Positions 11,761 to 23,745 of a stretch of 43,421 nucleotides of DNA are shown here, piece by piece. The position numbers were made by a program, and so were the translations under genes. The notes under the pieces were generated by a model. The model saw nothing but the letters and a program-made list of their open reading frames with translations, was not told the origin of the DNA and made no database searches. Source of the stretch: Chara braunii (Eukaryota > Streptophyta > Charophyceae > Charales > Characeae); assembly GCA_003427395.1 (NCBI GenBank), contig BFEA01000397.1, positions 285,491 through 328,911 on the forward strand, in the 5' to 3' direction. Position 1 is the stretch's first letter. Every line of letters begins with the position of its first letter.

Positions 11761-12697
11761 TTAAACACAAGGTCTGACCACACGTCCGTATCTTGTGACA
11801 TACGGGGTTTCCCGCGGACGAGGTCTTGAACGGAAGCCATACATAGCATTCATAGATGATCCATACACATGGATCTGCGGCTCGTCGACTGTTGCGTTCT
11901 CCGAAAACACGGACATGTATTTCATCCTGATAAACCCTCCTCGTCGTGCTAAGGAATTCCCTATATAGTCACGTATTTCAGACACTTTCTCTTCCACCTC
12001 ATGCCACAATGACAAAAAAACTCTTACCTGACCTGCTCTCACAAAGTCTGACCGCCCATCTACATCTGGGCGAGACATGACCGCCTTGAACTTGGATCCC
12101 TGAAGCACAATCTCGCTGCGTGACAGAAGCACAATTGCATCCACAAGTTTCCCACTTTTGTTTGAAGAAGCCACACATAGCACTCTGGCGAAAGGACATC
12201 CGTCAGTCGTCAACCGCACACAACAGTACAACAGAGCTTGTGTAGAAGTCCCTGCGCAACGGGGTGGGTAATGTTCCAAGAATAAACAATGACGAGCGCA
12301 GTCCACCAACTCTTGCTTCTACGTCTGAAGCTGGTACGGAAGCGGATCGATTTACCCTTATCGTCCAGGGTCTTTCGATGGAGGACACCATCAGGCAGTG
12401 CAATGAGCTTCCCGAACTCCAACATGTTGGCAAACTTGTAATGGCTTGCCCAAGGGCAGGAACGCTCCATCGCCTTCCAATCATTATCATTCCATTCGTC
12501 GAGATGCCGGTTCATGTAAGGGACGACGGTCGTCCATGGGTCATCCTCGAAGTCGTCCTCGGTTGCATCGTCGATCCACGTTTGACCGTCATGATGCCGC
12601 AACGATCTGGCACAAGGTGGAAAGGGTTTCGCTAAGCGCATGTGCTTCTCGGGTGTCATGGCGATGCTTGTCGAAGGACTCAACGACATTAAACACC
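11761..12697 (-). pseudogene. Orphan accessory gene, copy A2 (frameshifted)
   Basis: Minus strand. It begins after a probable splice acceptor (TGTGTAG then GG; exon from 12697) and an ATG at 12659 (MTPEKHMRLAKPFPPCARS). It matches copy C2 through EDDFEDDPWTTVVPY, ASHYKFANMLEFGKLIALP and, after a frameshift near 12315, KQELVDCARHCLFLEHYP, FARVLCVASSNKSGKLVDA, LWHEVEEKVSEIRDYIGNSL and VYGSSMNAMYGF. The frame ends at TAA 11761. The protein appears as a soluble alpha/beta protein; I do not recognise the fold. Its recurrence beside both transposase copies suggests an element-encoded accessory protein. Confidence 0.65.
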
Positions 12698-12699
12698 CT

Positions 12700-13200
12700 A
12701 CACAACACGAACACATGGATAGACATACGGAAAAGGAGACCGTCGTAAACAATGTCGGTAAACGATAGTTTCCCCGACGAGGCCCAGTCCCAGTTGTAAC
12801 GCCCAACATTTTTTTATCGGCGAAGCCCTTACCGAAGGTCATCAATCGGAAATTGTCCAAAAAAAAATCTTTCCACATCGCATTGCAAAGCCCTTACAGA
12901 AGGTCGTCAACCAGAAGTTCAACAAGCCAATGGAGTGTTTTCTAAAAGTCATGCAGGGACCCGTTCTAGAGCAGATGCGACATTTTCTAAAATCATCAAA
13001 ACCCACGACGTAAAGCACATTGAGACGGACAGAACAGTCGGACGACCCACGCCGTCGTGTGCAAAACATCCGTTTCTGTATATCTGGGGGAGGAACGGAA
13101 CAACACACCGACGCCGTACAACCCACATTACACCGCCTCATCCACAGAAGACATTTTCGCACAGTCGACATGACAAGTACTTTTCGCAGAGCCATGAAAG
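12700..13200. other. No gene recognised; short duplication
   Basis: AAGCCCTTACCGAAGGTCATCAA (at about 12827) recurs slightly altered about 60 bp further on. On the minus strand this is the place where an upstream exon of copy A2 would be expected, but I cannot define one. Confidence 0.3.
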
Positions 13201-13254
13201 CACAAACTCGTGCAAGACAGAAGCTCATCCAAGCCTACCGCCCCGCCCCGGATC

Positions 13255-14228
13255 CGAGGTTCGAATCAATCCGAGCCACCCGCCAACAGAAGTCCTAGAC
13301 AGAAGCTCATCCAAGCCTACCAATCCGTGGTTCGGATCAATCAGAGCAACCGCCCCGGAAAGATAGACATCAAATGGGATGTCGTGTGACCATCCGTGGC
13401 TCGGATTACTCCGAGCCACCGGCCAGCGACCTCCCCTCACTCGGAGGGATGTGGCAGAAGGATGAGACACCCCTGGAATCGAAGGCGGAGCCAGTAGGAA
13501 GCAACATGTCCTTTGCGATGTCTGCATTACTACCCCATGTGCAAGAAAACAACTCAGACAAAAGCCAAGAGTGCCATCCCCAGTTCATGAGACCCAACTG
13601 CGCGATGTGGCTGACAAATCAGACTCTATTGTCGTCGAGCTATGAGGTTCGGATTAATCCGGACCACAACAAACGGTTTCAGTCAGGCGGAACCCAGACG
13701 TCCTGCGAAATGTTCACATTTCGCTGCTCGGAAGGAAAAATCAACAACAAATGCCATGAGTGCCCACCTTCGGTTATTGTATGTTGCATTCAGGACGCGT
13801 GGTGTGTGCCGCCGTTTTCCTTTCCCGATGAGACCTTCTGTCACTCGGCGTGATACTCACCTCGGGACTCCCGATGTGATGAGGGATGTGGTTCGGATTG
13901 ATCCGAGCTACATCACACATTTAGGAGTGACGTGGAACTGATAAGTCCTGTGTGAGTGTTGCACTACCCAATGTGGAAGAAATAAACACTGACAAAAGCC
14001 ACGACTGTGGTCCGTCAGTCGTCTGTGGTTGTGGTTCGGATTCATCCGAGCTACAAACGAAGGCAAAAGTGGATGGGGAGCTATCGGAGTCATGATTTGT
14101 GGAGATGTTTACTTCGAAAGCAATCCCCTGTGGCGTCGTTGTCCCTTCCACTGAGACATCGGAGGGATGGGGTTCCCGTTGAGACTTCCCACGAGCCGAG
14201 GGTTGTGGTTCGGATTCATCCGAACTAC
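13255..14228. repeat. Seven dispersed copies of a 24-bp palindromic motif
   Basis: Copies lie at 13255-13279, 13327-13350, 13396-13419, 13644-13667, 13888-13911, 14031-14054 and 14205-14228. The pattern is GTGGTTCGGAT, two variable bases, ATCCGAGCTAC. The copy at 13396 is a perfect palindrome with 10-bp arms around TTAC. Between some copies, GACAAAAGCCA(C/A)GA also recurs (13558, 13990, 14309). Confidence 0.75.
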
Positions 14229-14299
14229 ATCACACGTTCCGTAGTGAGTCAGAACAAAAACGTCCAGCTTGAGAATTGCATAACCCTCGTGGGAGACAA

Positions 14300-16240
14300 A
14301 GAACACTGACAAAAGTCATGAGTGGCGGGTTGTCGTGGATAGGGGGTCGCCTCAAAACTCTCGATGGGGGGACGTTGCGTGAAAACAATTGGTGGTATGG
14401 TCAGATTCGGCGATAGGGGAGTAGGTGTTGAGTTGTGTTGAACATAGACTGCGCGTTGGAGGGAAGGTTGAAAGGGGTGATGAACCGGACCGCTTTTAGG
14501 GCCAGATTCGTTCGGGTTCTGTATGTCACGTGAAATGAGTAGCGTGAGGCCAGCCACGGCCCACGAGGTTAGAGACTTACCCATTTGCTCAATGTTGTTC
14601 ATCCTATTGAGGGAGGCAGTCCGGAGCGGGCCGCGATGTTGGATACTTACCTATTGACCGGTGTGGCGCTTACCTCATCGTGGGCCAACTCCCTGCGTGC
14701 ATGGCTGGTCGCAGCACATCTACCCCGGCGTTAGTAAAACGTTCACTCGATCCTTCTCGTCTGGTCGTGGGCCAGCCCTCCGCGTGCAAGACAGGTGGTC
14801 AAAAAGGGGGGGGTGTGGCTCTGATCACGAAGGCAGATAACAAACTGAGTGGGGAGTGGAAGCGCAGTCCGCAGTTGAGGTGTTATCGGATTAAGGGGGA
14901 CCCGGTAATGTTATCACTGTCGGGTACGGGCGTCATACTGAGGTTGTGATGTTCCTGCGAAATGTTGAGTCTATTATCACTCTGGCACTACAGGCTCGCT
15001 GTGTTACTGCCTATACGCACTGTTGCGTGAGTGGTGGACCGTCCGGACTTTGCTGCGCTTCGGATAGAGCTTAGAAGGTAGGCTGTACCCGAGCGCGGAT
15101 CTTCCAGGCTGTGTTATTGCCACTGAGGTGAAGGTGGGGCGCTACCTGTTACTCTCTACTGCGGCAAATGCAGTTCGGAGTACAAGGTGAACGGCTGTTC
15201 CTGCGGACCGCAAAACACAAGTTTGGGAAGATTGGTGTTTTGGAGTTGTGCAGCTATGTTTACTTAAGCATTGAACACACTTCGGTTCAAGAGAAAAATG
15301 GCATTGTTGTGGGGCAGCTGCTGTTGTGCCTCTACGGCGTGCTCGGTGTTTCCGTTGCATATGGGTGGCCTACCACAACATTCCTCTGGTTAGGAGAGGG
15401 AGCTGCAAAGTCGCAGCGCTGTGGTGTTCTCCTTGCTAGTAAACGTAAGTTTAGCGTTGTCACCCCATGGATGTGCGGCCCACTGGTTTGCTTCGGTCGT
15501 GGCCCCGCTACAGTTGTAGTTGAACTTATTGCAGATACTTGACCGCAGCGGGGTGCTACATATTGTTGAGGGCCGTGCGCAGGCGACTGTCCCTGTTGAC
15601 TGCTGCATACCATTGAGTACGCTGAGGCCGTGGCGGACTGATTGCAGTCCGCTATGCGATGGTGACTGGACTTAGTGAAAGGTGGTTGCTGAGTGGCAAA
15701 GGGGCTTATTGCTGCCGATTGGGGAGTCGCCAGACGTACGACTTCAGCAACTGAGTCAGAGTTGACCAAGCTGATATATTGGTCGCCATTGCGGGGCCCT
15801 CAGACGCATCCAGATAACGAGGCCCTCTCCAGTGAGTCTGAGAGCACCCCTCTTGTATCTGAGAGTCTCAAACTTCCTTCTTCTATCCCCCTTATTCTAA
15901 GTCTGGTCCTGATCTGAGAGGAAGGCGGCAAGCGGGATTGCAACCTGTAGGACCGCACCAAGACTCTGTGGAGAGTCCACCCACCGATTGCGGGAGCTCT
16001 GCCGGAGCCTAGGCGAGGCTCTGGAGGCAGGGAATTGACAGGTAAACCATTGCTTTCCCTCTATACACCCAAGCTATAACCCCTATTTGTATTTCCCATT
16101 GCATCGCTGACTGAATATATGACGTGCAACCTTACTTTATTTTTTGGTTTGACTTTCAGGACATTGAACAAGACTAAGTAAAGGAATGTCTGTTCAAGTT
16201 TCAATTTCAGCTTTGTTGACTACATGAAAGCAAATTGTTA
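14300..16240. other. No gene recognised
   Basis: Single-copy-looking sequence of mixed composition. Frames of up to about 145 codons are open but overlap on both strands and carry no motif I know. The stretch at 15780-16050 (repeated GAGTCTGAGAG/CTGAGAGTCTC words) could be retrotransposon-derived, but I cannot show it. Confidence 0.35.
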
Positions 16241-16312
16241 GAAGGAACTGCATCCGGGGAAAGGCAGGATGGTGGGATGATTTGCATGATGTTTGACCGG
16301 GTCATTAAGGCT

Positions 16313-17252
16313 GGGGAGTCCCCATAAGTTTGGGGAACCCCATCGCTTTGTTTTATTTTGGTTTTGCATGGAGAAGTCAGACCCTTCTATAAGTTTAGGG
16401 GGTCTGATTACTCTGTAAGCTGGGATGTCCCCATAAGTTTGGGGAGACCCAGTGATGTGGTTTGCATGAAGGGTCAGGCTGTTCTGTAAGTTCAGGTGGC
16501 CTGACCGCTCTGACCTGTGAGGGGTTTGATTGTGTTTAATTTTGAGGGACTGAGGGCGCTCAATAAGTTTTGGTGCCTTGGGTTGCTTTGTTTTCATTGG
16601 GATTTTACTTGTTTCTTTGGTTTCTGAACGAGGAGACCGAGCTGTTCTGTAAGTTCAGGTGGCTTCGTCTCTTCCTGCTCTTTATTCTGAAGAAATAATC
16701 TTGGCAAAGAGGCAGACCCTTCTGTAAGTTGAGGGGGTTTAACTCGATGCCACACACATATTGGCTCAGATAGAAACAAATCTGGCAGAGAGTTGGACCC
16801 TTCTGTAAGTTCAGGGGGTCTGGCTCAAAGCCTCGCACATGCTGGAACCCAATGGTTATAACTTGGCTATACTTTATTATTACTCTACTTAAGAACGAGC
16901 TAATCAGACTGTTCAATAAGTTTAGGTGGTCCGACTATAGCCGTATCACAACGTGAAGAGAGTACAACTAAGAATAAAACTGATGGTAAACTAGGGCAGA
17001 CTGAACTTAAGTTAGTTCAGTCATATGCAGCCTTAGAAGACAAAGGTGAAGATAAGTATATAAAACTTTGATACTTAAAACTGTTTAGGGCAACGAGAGT
17101 GGTCTAGTCATGTGCCCAAAGAAGAGAGAAGTAGTTGTGTCCTCTGTTTGTGTATATTTGGCTAAGTCAGAACGCTCTATAAGTTTAGGTATTCAGACTC
17201 TAGGTCTGGCTAAGTTGGGCTGTTCTGTAAGTTCAGGCAGCCTGACCTATGC
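16313..17252 (+). repeat. Family of about 12 stem-loops with constant loop and covarying stems
   Basis: The constant part is a loop reading roughly TTCTGTAAGTTCAGG. It is flanked by 6-8-bp inverted stems that differ from copy to copy but stay complementary. Examples: 16377-16407 (TCAGACCC/GGGTCTGA), 16472-16506 (GGTCAGGC/GCCTGACC), 16794-16822 (GGACCC/GGGTCT), 16999-17022 (GACTGAAC/GTTCAGTC), 17165-17200 (GTCAGAA/TTCAGAC) and 17213-17240 (GTTGGGC/GCCTGAC with wobble pairs). Others lie near 16313, 16427, 16553, 16632, 16713 and 16904. Spacing is irregular (about 50-260 bp). It could be transcribed as a structured RNA or be a mobile palindromic repeat; no protein is seen. Confidence 0.7.
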
Positions 17253-17259
17253 CTTATGT

Positions 17260-17974
17260 AAGCTGGGTATAAAGGATTAAATTACCGAGAGATCATGAAC
17301 TATTGTTTGCTCAGGTTGACTTGGGGCTGGTGAGAGTACTTACCTTTGTGGTTTGGCTTGCATGCGACTGAGTGAGGCCACTACTTAGTCTGATTTTCGG
17401 GTTGATAGGTAGTTGCTTTAGTTGCTTGCCATGTGCTAGAGCCATACGAGTTAGTTTCAATTCCTGCATTTTTTGTGATAAATTTTTTTACTTAGGTCAA
17501 TTCTTGCATTTTCAGGGATCATTTTTTAAACTTGGCTTTGTATAAATCTTGGCAGCCGCCAAGCGAGGTTGAAGACCACACACCCTCTTCTGCGCTCTGT
17601 GCAGGGTGGGGCAAATAGGCTCTGCGAGGGGGCAGATTCCTTCCCTGCAGAGTCTAGGGCTTGGGATGTCCTGGACAAGGACCTTGAATCCCAGCCCAGG
17701 ACCAACATCCGACCATGAAAATTTCTAAGAAGCAAAGGATAGAAGGGGATCTCCCTTTTTCTCTCAANNCATAATCTGGCTAACCCTGNCNNANNNNNNN
17801 AGTAAGCCNCGCACATACCGAAGANACATATAAATATATACTAGCTAAGCNCCTACGGTGCAGGCAANGCNNAAAAAAAAAAAAAAAAAAAAAAAAAAAA
17901 ANAAAAAAAAANNNNAGNCCCAAATCAANNGCNAAAAAAAAAACTTNNGNCCAAAAAAAAAAAAACTTAGGCCC
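17260..17974. other. No gene; ends in a poly-A/N assembly patch
   Basis: No coding signal is found. From about 17767 to 17965 the sequence turns into A runs mixed with N, which looks like a poorly resolved homopolymer or a collapsed gap, so adjacency across it should not be trusted. Confidence 0.6.
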
Positions 17975-18200
17975 ATACCATGCTTCACCACACTCAAAAC
18001 GCACACTGCGACAGCTAAGAAGTGCGCATGAATTTTATTTTTTTACTAACGAATAGTCAAGAGTATTTTTTTTTTTCGTTTTTTTAATAGGCTAGGCGTC
18101 GGGGTTCCTGTTACACTTGGATCCATATCTTTCTTCACCACACACCAAACCCTCACCGACCCGCTAAGAAGTGCCTGTGAATGTTTTTTTTTTCCCCAAT
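17975..18200 (+). repeat. 150-bp satellite-like repeat, left block (about 1.5 units)
   Basis: CTTCACCACAC recurs at 17983 and 18133, a 150-bp period, with CGCTAAGAAGTGC following in both units. The same sequence in the same orientation is at 43231-43421, just outside the right end of element B. Confidence 0.8.
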
Positions 18201-18214
18201 ATATATACTGAGGA

Positions 18215-18253
18215 ATATAACATGTTATTCGTTAAAATAGAATATTATATTTT
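18215..18253 (+). repeat. Left terminal inverted repeat of element B
   Basis: The outer 26 bp are the exact reverse complement of 43161-43186. The next 13 bp keep ATTATATT in register. A diverged copy of the same terminus lies at 3042-3085. Confidence 0.8.
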
Positions 18254-18390
18254 AAATTGGTACTCGCACGCTATTAATTTCATGTTAAAATCGCTATATT
18301 TTGGACCTCAATGAAACTTAGGAACCTGAAGAATGCAATTGAAAGGGCCATAAATTAAATCTACACTGGAAATTCAAGGCAATCACTTAC

Positions 18391-19145
18391 TAATCATGAT
18401 GGATTAAGTGTGGATTCCATTGCACTTCCATCAATTTAGAACCTCATCAAAATGTACTTTCTAAAACGCTATCTAAATGTTTAGATCATGTTGGATTAAG
18501 TGTGGATTCCATTGCACTTCCATCTATTTTGTAACTTAAAAGCCGTTACGGTTACAACATGAATTGTTGAACTCTCGATTTCTTTACACCTTGCTCAATT
18601 TTGTGTCAGCATTGAGTCAGACCTCTTTTAGATGACATTGTGACTTCCCTTAATTTATTGAAACTCATTCGAAGTGGGACATTTACGGCAAGCATACGGA
18701 TGGTTTAAGTACTAATAGTCTAGTACGGATTCCGTCGCACTTCGATAATTTTTGCTTCAAATTAACTCTATTAAATGTATACTAATCACGACAAAGTTTA
18801 ACGAATCACACAACAAACGAATCAGACGACAAACGAGATTACGGTTTAAGTACAGTGACTATGGGTTCCATCGCACTTCGATAATTTATGTACTATATAC
18901 TTATTAAAAGACATGACACTCAGTCTGTTTGGTGTGATTTAAGGATGGATTCCAACACTGTGACACTTCGATAATTTTGGACTCTATCACACTTCGACAA
19001 TTTATGTGATTTTAAAGACGAAACTGACATGACATTGTCATTGTTATACATTGAAATGCACTTGAATCAGTCGTAGTACACATGGCATTGTGTGAAGGCG
19101 AAACTAGATGGTTTATGTATGGATTTCGACGCACTTTGACAAAAA
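18391..19145 (+). repeat. Left subterminal repeats
   Basis: At least six imperfect copies of GGATTAAGT...GGATTCCATTGCACTTC(C/G)AT.AATTT lie near 18393, 18485, 18700, 18841, 18935 and 19107. Spacing is irregular at about 90-215 bp. Subterminal arrays of this type are often transposase-binding sites; here that is inference. Confidence 0.65.
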
Positions 19146-19438
19146 ATCATAATCCGATATGACATTGTCATATGAAACTGAAATTCACGTGAGTACCATA
19201 GATTCTGTCTCAGTTCAAGAAATGTCGTACCCATGAAAAATTAAAAGTCAAAAATTATATCGGTAATTAAAGTTCAAAATTGTACCGACACGTGCAAGAA
19301 ATCGCAAATGCAAGATTAAAGTACGTCTACATTAAACGCTACAAGCCAACTGTACATTAAACTATGTCCAAATTAAACGCTACGAGCCGCACCTATGTAA
19401 ACTTTCTAAAACGATATCATTCATAAAATTTGAAGTTC

Positions 19439-20328
19439 CTACCGATGTCCCCCCGTCCCTTTAGAACCAAGCCCGTATAAGGCATTCATAGACGACCCGA
19501 AAACAAGGGTTTGTGGTTGTCCCTTCGTCGCCACCCTCCAGAACACCAAAATGTACTTCATCCTTACAAACCTACAGGCACCTGCCAAGGACTTACCGAT
19601 GGCGTCACGCACACAACATGTCACTTGCTCTACCTCATGCCACTTATGAACCTCATCAATTCGACTGACAATCTTCAAATCGGATTGTCCGTTCTCGTAC
19701 AGAAGGCGCAAATTCCCCATGTTGCGACCATAGATTCTAAGGTGGTTGCAAGAAACTAGCACTACAGCGTCTACCGAAGTCCGCTTTCGGTTTGAACATG
19801 CCACACACAACACTCTGCAGAAGTCGGAACCGGCCACAGACAACCGTATGCAACAATATGACACATCTTTTGGCTGTAACCCGGCACCACGCAGCGGATA
19901 TACTTCCAAAAATGGATTGTAGGATGTACAGTCGAATAACTCTTGTTTCAAGTCTGCAGACCACACCCGATGTGACCTCGTTACATTGTCCAGGCGAAGG
20001 TAAAACCGGTTATTCTTTTCCTGCCTGAGCGAGGCGCGAAGGGACGGAAGATGCCTAACACCAATCACGTAATGAGGTACTTTGATCAGACTTCCTCACT
20101 CCATCGCGGAAGCAAATTTGTAATCCTTATGCCATGGGCATTTCCTTGCCAAGATGGCTCTATCCCATTCTGCCTCGGACCACGCATCGATAGGCTTGTC
20201 AAAGAAGGGGACGACAGTCATCCACGAGTCGTTTCAGGTATCGCCTCGCGAACCACGGAATCCGCATGCAGAAGGGTGAATGGGACATGCATAATCATGC
20301 CAATGGTCCATGACTCCTGTCGCACTCC
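19439..20328 (-). pseudogene. Orphan accessory gene, copy B2 (two in-frame TGA)
   Basis: Minus strand. It starts after a probable splice acceptor (CTTGTGTAG then GGAGTG; exon from 20328). It reads NDSWMTVVPFFDKPIDAWSE, KCPWHKDYKFASAME, then LKQELFDCTSYNPFLEVYPL, YCCIRLSVAGSDFCRVLCV, KWHEVEQVTCCVRDAIGKSLA and LVFGSSMNALYGLGSK, parallel to copies A2 and C2. TGA codons at 20234-20236 and 20096-20098 interrupt it; the second falls where the other copies have Phe. The frame ends at TAG 19439 with TGA five codons later. It lies directly downstream of the transposase on the same strand, the same neighbour relation as in element A. Confidence 0.65.
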
Positions 20329-20567
20329 CTACACAAGACATGAAATGCAAACAAAATGAAAATGAAATATCGCAATAGTAGAAAAATCACCTTCATGATG
20401 AACATAACTTCGGAAATTGTTGAACCATCACCAACCATCTTTAAAAATTAAACCGTAGACCGTTGACAAAATTCGCTACGCAAAATCATTGCAAAAATAA
20501 TATGCTCCATTTTGAATTCTCGTCCCTTCATACAGTTATTTTACAAAAATCTCACTTCCCCACTCTA

Positions 20568-23407
20568 TCAGGCGGACGTGCACTAATCGCTCTTGTGCCC
20601 TCCATCTACACTCCCTTCACCAGATGGACCTTCACCAGATGGACTCTGATCCAGAAATGCAGCTTCGGCATTTAGTCGAACACTGGAAGGAATGACAAGT
20701 CCAGTCGTAAATGGTCTTGTACCACGGACCGGTCTCTCCCAACCAAAAGCGATCGAGTCAGCATCCTGCCATTGTGTCTGGTCAGTCATTTTCCATCGTT
20801 TTTCCCATGCGTTCTCATATAGTTGTTCGAGCGACTTTGCTCTCCCACTCGACACCCAATATTCCACTAGCACTTGATTATAATTTTGCGAATTATAATC
20901 AACAACCACCCGAGAAAGAGCTTCGCCCACCCAGATTGGCACACCGCTGGACAAATCATCGTAGGAGGGGCGAAGGATAAGAAAAGTGCCCACGTCAACA
21001 TGCATGAGGGAGTCGAAACTAGTCTTCGGGCGATTTTTTCTTCGTCCAACAAACAGGGGTTCCCTGTCGTCGATGTTGACACTGCGAGGAGAAGGTTGTT
21101 GATCGCTTTCGAGCAGCCGTGGTCGTGGCCAAAAACTTTCTTGAGGTTGTGAGGACAACCCGTTGGCGATGATCTCATTGCCATGTTTGATAACCTCCTT
21201 CGAGTAACACAAAACTCTTTCTCTCCTACTCACCTCATGGTCATTGTAAGTGCACCACGTCGACCGCCTACTCTCCAGCAACTCGTTGAATCGAACAACA
21301 CCATTTTTGCCATTCAAATAGTCATTTCGAGGAAGGGGTTGCACATGAGGCGGGTCAAACGGCCACGAAGGACCTGCATAGCTCTCATCGGGGTTTTGAC
21401 TGAACCAATAAATCGGACCTTCCTCGGGCAACCATTCGTCGTCATCGCAAAGCTCCTTGTACAACATGCTCGAATTATCTCCAACCATCAAAAATTTAAG
21501 CAAGTGCGGTTTTGAAATACTGGTAATGTCTGATGCAACGCACGGCTCCACTATACTAATCCAATTTTCCATCGTATCGAGGAAAATACATTTGGGAGGC
21601 TTTTTGTGGGATTGCTCTATGAGCTCGAAGAACTCTTCCACAGTATAAGCATCTAAGTCTTTCAATTTCTTCGAGAAAACGCTGAAAGTAGCGTCAACGT
21701 CTGTATGGGTGTGTCCCACCAGCATGAAACCTATTTCTACCTCTTCGAAAACTTTGAACTTAAGCAAAAGTGCAGCCATCGCACATATGTACTTGTTCTT
21801 GTTTTCCCGCCAACAGTTATCCGCTTGAATGCGCAAACACCATGGCAGTGACGTCCTGCTCCCTTGAATTTCGACAAGGGTTCTCATAACACAAGTAGCG
21901 ACTGTGTTCGAATCGTGTTTGAAATACGGAAACCACGTGTATACATATATACTAGGGTCTCTTCCATGTGCAATGACGCCTGTCAAATTAGTCTTCATCA
22001 TCATCTCGTGCCTAAGTGCTTTCGAGTAGTTCGCTTGACCAATATGGGGGATAATTGTTTTCTTCTGATCCATGCCGTCAATGATAAGACACAAACGCTC
22101 GTTCGAATGAACCATGAATCAGTTTTCGCTTGACTGTAGTCCAATCTGTGTTCAACTTGCCTCCTTTCGTGTGCTTTCATATTCTCTCGAGCTCGTTCTC
22201 GATCTCGAGGAAGAGCAACATACTGTATACGTTCCTTCAGCTCATGACAGACGGCGCACTTCGTGAACGTGTTAGATTGCGCGAGGGAAACATGGAAAAA
22301 GTGTTTCCGCCACAGCTTATAAAAGTTGGACTCAGACACGACATCGAGGCCAGCAGCCAGAAAGTCGGATTTGATTGACTCATAAATTGATCTCTTCGTG
22401 AAAGCAGCCGGTAGTCGAAGCTTCGGTCTGCAAACCCCACCTTGGTTAGCCACCTCATTCGGCATGCTATCCGCATGACACTTGATGAACGTTCTCATGC
22501 TGGCAAGTATGGCGACCGTTTTATCGGTTGGCCGATATCTTTCCGTCAGGCCATGCTCAGAACGCACGTAGCCATCGTCGAAACGCTTTTTGTAGCTGTA
22601 AAATGTATTACGGGAGACACCGAGTACATTGCAGTACGCCCTGACGTACATCGAACGTTCCAACTCCACAGGGTGGACAAGTTTCTGTCCACCCTCATTT
22701 ACTGTGAAATCCTTCATACTTTTCATCCACGACTCAGCTCGCTCTCCCGGACTCTTATTGTACAGTCCTTATCTAACCTTTCGCACTTCCTCAGGCGACA
22801 CGTCGTAACAACATCGAGCCTTGCAACATGCCATGCCGCGCACCATGAGCAGTACTTTTTCGGACAGCATGTTCCTCGCTCTTTTGTACTGTTCTTTCCT
22901 CCTAGCGGTCCTATTAGCCATGCTATACCGTCGTCTTTCGTGTGGCGGAGGTGCGGGCAAAATCTGCAGTATCGCCCTTCTCTCTTCATCACCTCTGCCA
23001 GACGCTTCCGACCCAGACTGACTCTCAATTGGAATCGCATCATCACTTCGCACTTGCGTTGGACTCGCCCGTGATGTGGAAAGCTCATCCGAAGAGCAGT
23101 CGGTGGCAACCAACTTCGTACTACTGGAGCTAGCGCGAAGCAAAGGTCCACTGGAAGAGGACTGTGGTCCAGAAGAGTAATCAGTAACCACCAACCGCTC
23201 ACTCTCGTCATCAGATGATGCGTAAGAAACACCCATCGGCACGCGACTGCTGTGCGCCGAGGCTGCGGGGTGCACCTCCCCAGGAATGTGGAAGTCGATC
23301 CTGGAGGCAGACGGTTCTTCGCCCGCGGACGTTGTTGCCAATTCTGTTGGCGGTTGGATGCAACCTCCAAAGCTCTCACAAAAAGCGAGACTCCGTTTTT
23401 TGTGCAA
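20568..23407 (-). CDS. DUF7869-like transposase, copy B (one TAA, one frameshift)
   Basis: This is the better of two copies. From the N-terminus it has a Ser/Glu-rich region, HERRRYSMANRTARRKEQYKR, a helix-turn-helix-like NVLGVSRNTFYSYKKRF, a Cys pair (FTKCAVC), then the RNase H-like core. Counted from the downstream frame start, the acidic residues are in IIDGMDQ (D13, D16), IQADNCWRENKN (D99, E104) and GHTHTDVDATFS (D139, D141). A C-terminal segment (VPIWVGEAL...NQVLVEYWV...LEQLYENAWEKRW) may be a small SH3/BAH-like fold. I name the family from memory; the transposase role is inferred from the DD(E/D) layout, the HTH and the position inside inverted repeats. Breaks are TAA 22769-22771 (Glu in copy A) and a one-base deletion near 22110. 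TAG 20583 is followed five codons later by TGA 20568. Confidence 0.75.
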
Positions 23408-23421
23408 AGTTGCAACGGACT

Positions 23422-23485
23422 GTTGGAACGACGAACTGTCCGAAGAGGACTATTGGAACGGCGAACTGTCCGAAGAGGTCGTCGG
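23422..23485 (+). repeat. Short direct repeat (27 bp, two copies)
   Basis: TTGGAACG(A/G)CGAACTGTCC followed by GAAGAGG occurs twice in tandem just upstream of the transposase start. It may lie in its leader or first exon. Confidence 0.5.
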
Positions 23486-23745
23486 GGTCAATCCTAGGTG
23501 TTGTAGCTGGTAACATAAGTCGACAGCTTGTTCAGTTTCCATAGCCCGGTTCATCTTGCCGTTCGCCCAACCATCTTTGGCGCCGTCATGTAACCGTCGG
23601 TGCAGCGGATGTGATTCCCGTCAGCGTAAATGATTAATCTCTCTTGCGCGGATTGAACGGTTCATTCGAATTCATGTCCACACCCTGCAAAACAGCGGAG
23701 CAAACTGTAAGCACGATTACTATAGAAGTAAGTGCTAACCTCCCC

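Noticed and set aside
12935-13366. 143-codon plus-strand frame
   Set aside because: Opposite to the expected upstream exon of copy A2 and extends into the palindrome patch; no similarity seen.
15168-15769. Frames of 124 (plus) and 145 (minus) codons
   Set aside because: Opposite-strand overlap with no motif, start context or second copy to support either.
17767-17965. Poly-A tract as a retroposon tail
   Set aside because: Mixed with many Ns and without a recognisable body upstream; more likely an assembly artefact.
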